Shown one piece after another: positions 6,089-7,649 of a stretch of DNA of 7,649 bases. Source of the stretch: Syntrophaceae bacterium UBA1163 (GTDB taxonomy: Bacteria; Desulfobacterota; BSN033; UBA1163); NCBI GenBank assembly GCA_002311635.1, contig DBZJ01000228.1, forward strand, positions 1 to 7,649. The letters run 5' to 3'. The translations under genes were made by a program, and so were the position numbers. How positions within the stretch are numbered: position 1 is the first letter of the stretch; each line of letters starts with the position of its first letter. The notes beneath the pieces were generated by a model. It was not told the DNA's origin. It worked only from the letters and a program-made list of their open reading frames with translations, and made no database searches.

Positions 6089-6603
6089 CTATCGGAGCTG
6101 ACGTACTAGGGTCGCAGCTCGACCACAAGCCGTTATGTTCTATTCCAGATGGAAAAGTTCTACTCCTAATCAGATCTTATCTTCACGCTTTGTGGGAGGG
6201 TTTACCGAAGAAAGCAGAGCAACCCTTCTTTTTTAGGAAGTATCAATATCTGCTATATCCTCTCTGTTTTCTGAGCATTGAAAATGTTTCGATATGATTT
6301 TCATCTATTGAATTAGGATGCGTGATTTCTACGTACTCGTTGACCTTCAGCGTTGCCTCAGGGTGAAGACTTGTACGTTTACTCGCTACCCATGCCCACC
6401 TTATCCCTTCGAGATTAACAATAAAGTAGCCAAGTCAAGAAGGAAAAACGAGCTTGACTGTACGCCAGGGCAAGTGAGTTTGATCTCTGTCTTAGGAAGA
6501 AAGTAGTTTCTCAGTTGGGGAATTCGCGGCCTATCGGGTGATCTTGAATCATCTTCCTCGTTCGGATTAAAAACCGCTGGAAATGGTGGGCGCATTAGCA
6601 TTC
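6089..6603. other. Long intergenic stretch without a supportable gene
   Basis: I see no gene here on either strand. A 62-aa frame (6318-6506, +) and a 79-aa frame (6640-6401, -) are open but have no convincing ribosome-binding site, no recognisable motif and low-complexity composition. A weak terminator-like element sits at 6197-6234. Confidence 0.5.
6197..6234 (+). terminator. Weak possible intrinsic terminator
   Basis: AGGGTT (6197-6202) pairs with AACCCT (6221-6226) and is followed by TCTTTTTT (6227-6234). The 18-nt loop and short stem make it weak. It lies about 110 nt after the stop of the MacB-like fragment and could have been that gene's terminator. Confidence 0.28.
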
Positions 6604-6638
6604 GGCGGCGGCGGTACGTTGTTCCCTCCGCCACCGCC
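6604..6638. repeat. Very GC-rich hairpin
   Basis: GGCGGCGGCGG (6604-6614) faces CCGCCACCGCC (6628-6638): ten of eleven positions pair, with one C-A mismatch in the middle, around a 13-nt loop. It stands out from AT-rich surroundings. There is no T run directly after it on either strand, so it is not a classical terminator. Confidence 0.5.
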
Positions 6639-6775
6639 ATCCTTTGTCATCTGTGTGCCAGTGGGGATGTCCCCTGTCCACAAATAGACTTTTTACCTGT
6701 TTAATTCTCGCTTCCCCCTACAAGTCCTTGGTGACAAGTTAATGTTGGAGCTAATGATTACCGAAGGAAAGAAAC

Positions 6776-6804
6776 AAAAAAGGCAGAGCCGAATTGGCCC
6801 TGCC
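6776..6804 (-). terminator. Intrinsic terminator, minus strand
   Basis: On the minus strand GGCAG-G-GCC pairs with GGC-T-CTGCC (6804-6782) around a short AATTC loop and is followed at once by TTTTTT (6781-6776) and more T-rich sequence. This is a standard rho-independent terminator, placed 25 nt after the stop of the 45-aa ORF at 6966-6829. Confidence 0.6.
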
Positions 6805-6828
6805 CTGGTTTCAAAAAATGGAAGACTA

Positions 6829-6966
6829 CTACCCTACTTTTTCTCTTCCAAAAATCAAGATAATTCTCTCTGCAGTGTTTGCCACCCCCAGAGCCCAAGC
6901 TTTCCCAATTCTTTGTTTGAGCCAATAATAGAGGGATAGGTTTTTGTTAATCAGGAAATTCCTCAT
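6829..6966 (-). CDS. Small 45-aa protein of unknown function
   Basis: ATG (6966-6964) is preceded by GGAG six bases upstream (cggagatacga), and the frame runs to TAG (6831-6829). The product begins MRNFLINKNLSLYYWLKQRI, continues GKAWALGVANTAERIILIFG and ends REKVG. It is basic with a hydrophobic centre, probably amphipathic, and has no recognised domain. A TTGACA-type promoter lies about 180 nt upstream and an intrinsic terminator 25 nt downstream, both on the same strand, so the three together look like a self-contained transcription unit. A second frame (7044-6946, MVYTTFFRFCVRKLESNLYS onward, 32 aa) overlaps its start. The alternative is a non-coding RNA of about 370 nt. Confidence 0.42.
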   Translation of the reverse strand: MRNFLINKNLSLYYWLKQRIGKAWALGVANTAERIILIFGREKVG

Positions 6967-7143
6967 TCGTATCTCCGCTGAACAATGAATATAAATTACT
7001 TTCTAACTTTCTGACACAAAACCTAAAAAAAGTAGTGTAGACCATTTCTGTTTCTACCCTATTCAAAGAAATTTGAGCAGGAATTTACGTTTTTAATTTC
7101 ATCCTGAGTCCGACGAGGCTAAGCAGACCAGAGCCAAGGAGGT

Positions 7144-7173
7144 TATAAATACAAAAAATCGGTCTTTTGTCAA
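7144..7173 (-). promoter_or_regulatory. Minus-strand promoter upstream of the 45-aa ORF
   Basis: A perfect TTGACA (7173-7168 on the minus strand) is followed after 16-18 nt by an AT-rich box (TATTTA or TTTATA, depending on spacing, within 7151-7144). The -35 is strong and the -10 is poor. Transcription would run leftward through about 170 nt of leader, then the 45-aa ORF and the terminator at 6804-6776. Confidence 0.4.
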
Positions 7174-7269
7174 GCGAAAAATGCAAGGGGGGACGGAGGC
7201 TCTAAAGCATCTTAAGATATTTATCCTCTCGCCCCGTTCCCGAAATCAGTGGAGTCTACTGGGTAAGCC

Positions 7270-7338
7270 ATGAATACGGAACAATTGTGGAAAGACCTTA
7301 CATTTTTGTATACTTTCGGTTCACTTAGAATTATATGA
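7270..7338 (+). pseudogene. Possible N-terminal scrap of a DUF2281/VapB-like antitoxin-type protein
   Basis: A 22-codon frame begins MNTEQLWKDLTFL. That opening is like the start of DUF2281 proteins, which continue with a PPEAQ..V.DFI.FL helix. Here the frame instead runs YTFGSLRII and stops, so only about 13 residues fit the family. A 30-codon frame (7181-7273, starting MQGGTEALKHLKIFILSPRS) ends with a 4-nt ATGA overlap at this start. This is low-confidence recognition from a short match. Apart from this and the minus-strand promoter noted separately, I see nothing supportable between 6967 and 7450. Confidence 0.22.
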
Positions 7339-7456
7339 AGCTGTGAAAGCATCCAGGCTTTCAAGAACTTACAGGAAAACACCATCTGGCGCAGAAGTTG
7401 CGTAAACGACTGTATGGTGGCTTACGAACTATACCTATATGATGAAATGAACCACT

Positions 7457-7476
7457 CCCTGGGCTAAAGCCCAGGG
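7457..7476 (-). repeat. Perfect 8-bp end hairpin of the IS200/IS605 element
   Basis: CCCTGGGC (7457-7464) and GCCCAGGG (7469-7476) enclose a TAAA loop (TTTA on the transposase strand). Such imperfect or perfect subterminal hairpins are what TnpA binds on single-stranded DNA to mark the element end. Its position just after tnpA fits the right end. Confidence 0.75.
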
Positions 7477-7506
7477 TTTCAGGTCTGCTGACATGATCTG
7501 GCACAA

Positions 7507-7649
7507 TTACCGACGTTGTTCTCTTATGTATCGCCGCACGACCTCTTCATCAACGTTGCCTACTGTCTCGGCAAAATACCCATCCGGCCAAAAACTATCT
7601 CCCCACAAAAACTCTTCAAGCTCCGGATACTCTTTTCTTATCACCCGGC
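7507..7649 (-). CDS. tnpA: IS200/IS605-family Y1 transposase TnpA, C-terminal 46 residues
   Basis: The frame enters at the window edge and stops at 7509-7507. It reads RVIRKEYPELEEFLWGDSFW, then PDGYFAETVGNV, then DEEVVRRYIREQRR. This is the well-known end of IS200-type TnpA: the L-W-x-x-S-F-W-x-D-G-Y-F segment followed by the helix carrying the nucleophilic tyrosine (here the Y of RRYIREQ). TnpA (about 130-155 aa) excises and inserts the element as single-stranded DNA through a covalent 5'-phosphotyrosine. The HUH motif lies in the missing N-terminal part, so whether the full gene is intact cannot be judged; what is visible is undamaged. Confidence 0.85.
   Translation of the reverse strand, partial: RVIRKEYPELEEFLWGDSFWPDGYFAETVGNVDEEVVRRYIREQRR

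Larger units (their letters stand above)
7445..7649 (-). mobile_element. IS200/IS605-family insertion sequence, tnpA-distal end (partial)
   Basis: The 3' end of a Y1 transposase gene is followed, 30 nt after its stop, by a subterminal hairpin of the kind IS200/IS605 elements use at their ends instead of inverted repeats. The outer boundary is placed only roughly near 7445, just past the hairpin. The other end and most of tnpA lie outside the window. Confidence 0.75.

Noticed and set aside
6318..6939. ORFs 6318-6506 (+), 6640-6401 (-) and 6742-6939 (+)
   Set aside because: They lack convincing ribosome-binding sites and recognisable motifs. The third runs antisense through the terminator and the 45-aa ORF, and the second's RRRR stretch comes from the GC hairpin.

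Overview
The window is bacterial. It is a mosaic of one intact export operon and several small or broken mobile-element and gene remnants. Shine-Dalgarno-like sites, sigma70-like promoters, ATGA stop/start overlaps, a bacterial-type tRNA-Met 3' half with encoded CCA, and an ABC-2 exporter all fit a bacterium. The low-to-mid GC, the O-GlcNAc-transferase-like TPR gene and the density of remnants resemble environmental lineages such as Brocadiales, Omnitrophota or Nitrospirota. Nothing here is diagnostic, so I do not assign a taxon.

Left part (1-1199): a minus-strand gene for an HUH-type replication initiator (103-1005) is preceded by an 11-bp tandem repeat and a 40-nt hairpin. Another gene may start just beyond it at the window edge. 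The block ends exactly at a tRNA-Met(CAT) 3' half (1155-1199) that begins at the first base of the anticodon loop. This is the footprint expected at the distal end of an element integrated into a tRNA gene. The left part therefore reads as the right end of an integrated rolling-circle replicon or ssDNA-phage-like element. One histidine of its HUH motif appears to be alanine.

Middle-left (1200-2430): a 258-aa TPR protein with a single membrane anchor and four near-identical 102-bp repeat units. It lies between two diverged direct copies of a sequence of roughly 150 bp. Each copy begins with a tRNA-Met 3' end, the second one decayed, which suggests repeated insertion or duplication at this tRNA locus.

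Centre (2510-5762): a three-gene operon for an ABC-2 exporter, with one ATPase followed by two paralogous permeases. The genes are joined by 4-nt overlaps. No membrane-fusion or outer-membrane partner is encoded in the window. The ATPase has Asn where the switch histidine usually sits.

Right part (5763-7649): mostly non-coding or decayed DNA. It holds a small convergent ORF overlapping the end of the second permease, a C-terminal scrap of a MacB/FtsX-type permease, and a GC-rich hairpin. It also holds an apparent small transcription unit on the minus strand (promoter, 45-aa ORF, intrinsic terminator) and a possible N-terminal scrap of a DUF2281-like protein. At the edge is the 3' end of an IS200/IS605 tnpA with its terminal hairpin.
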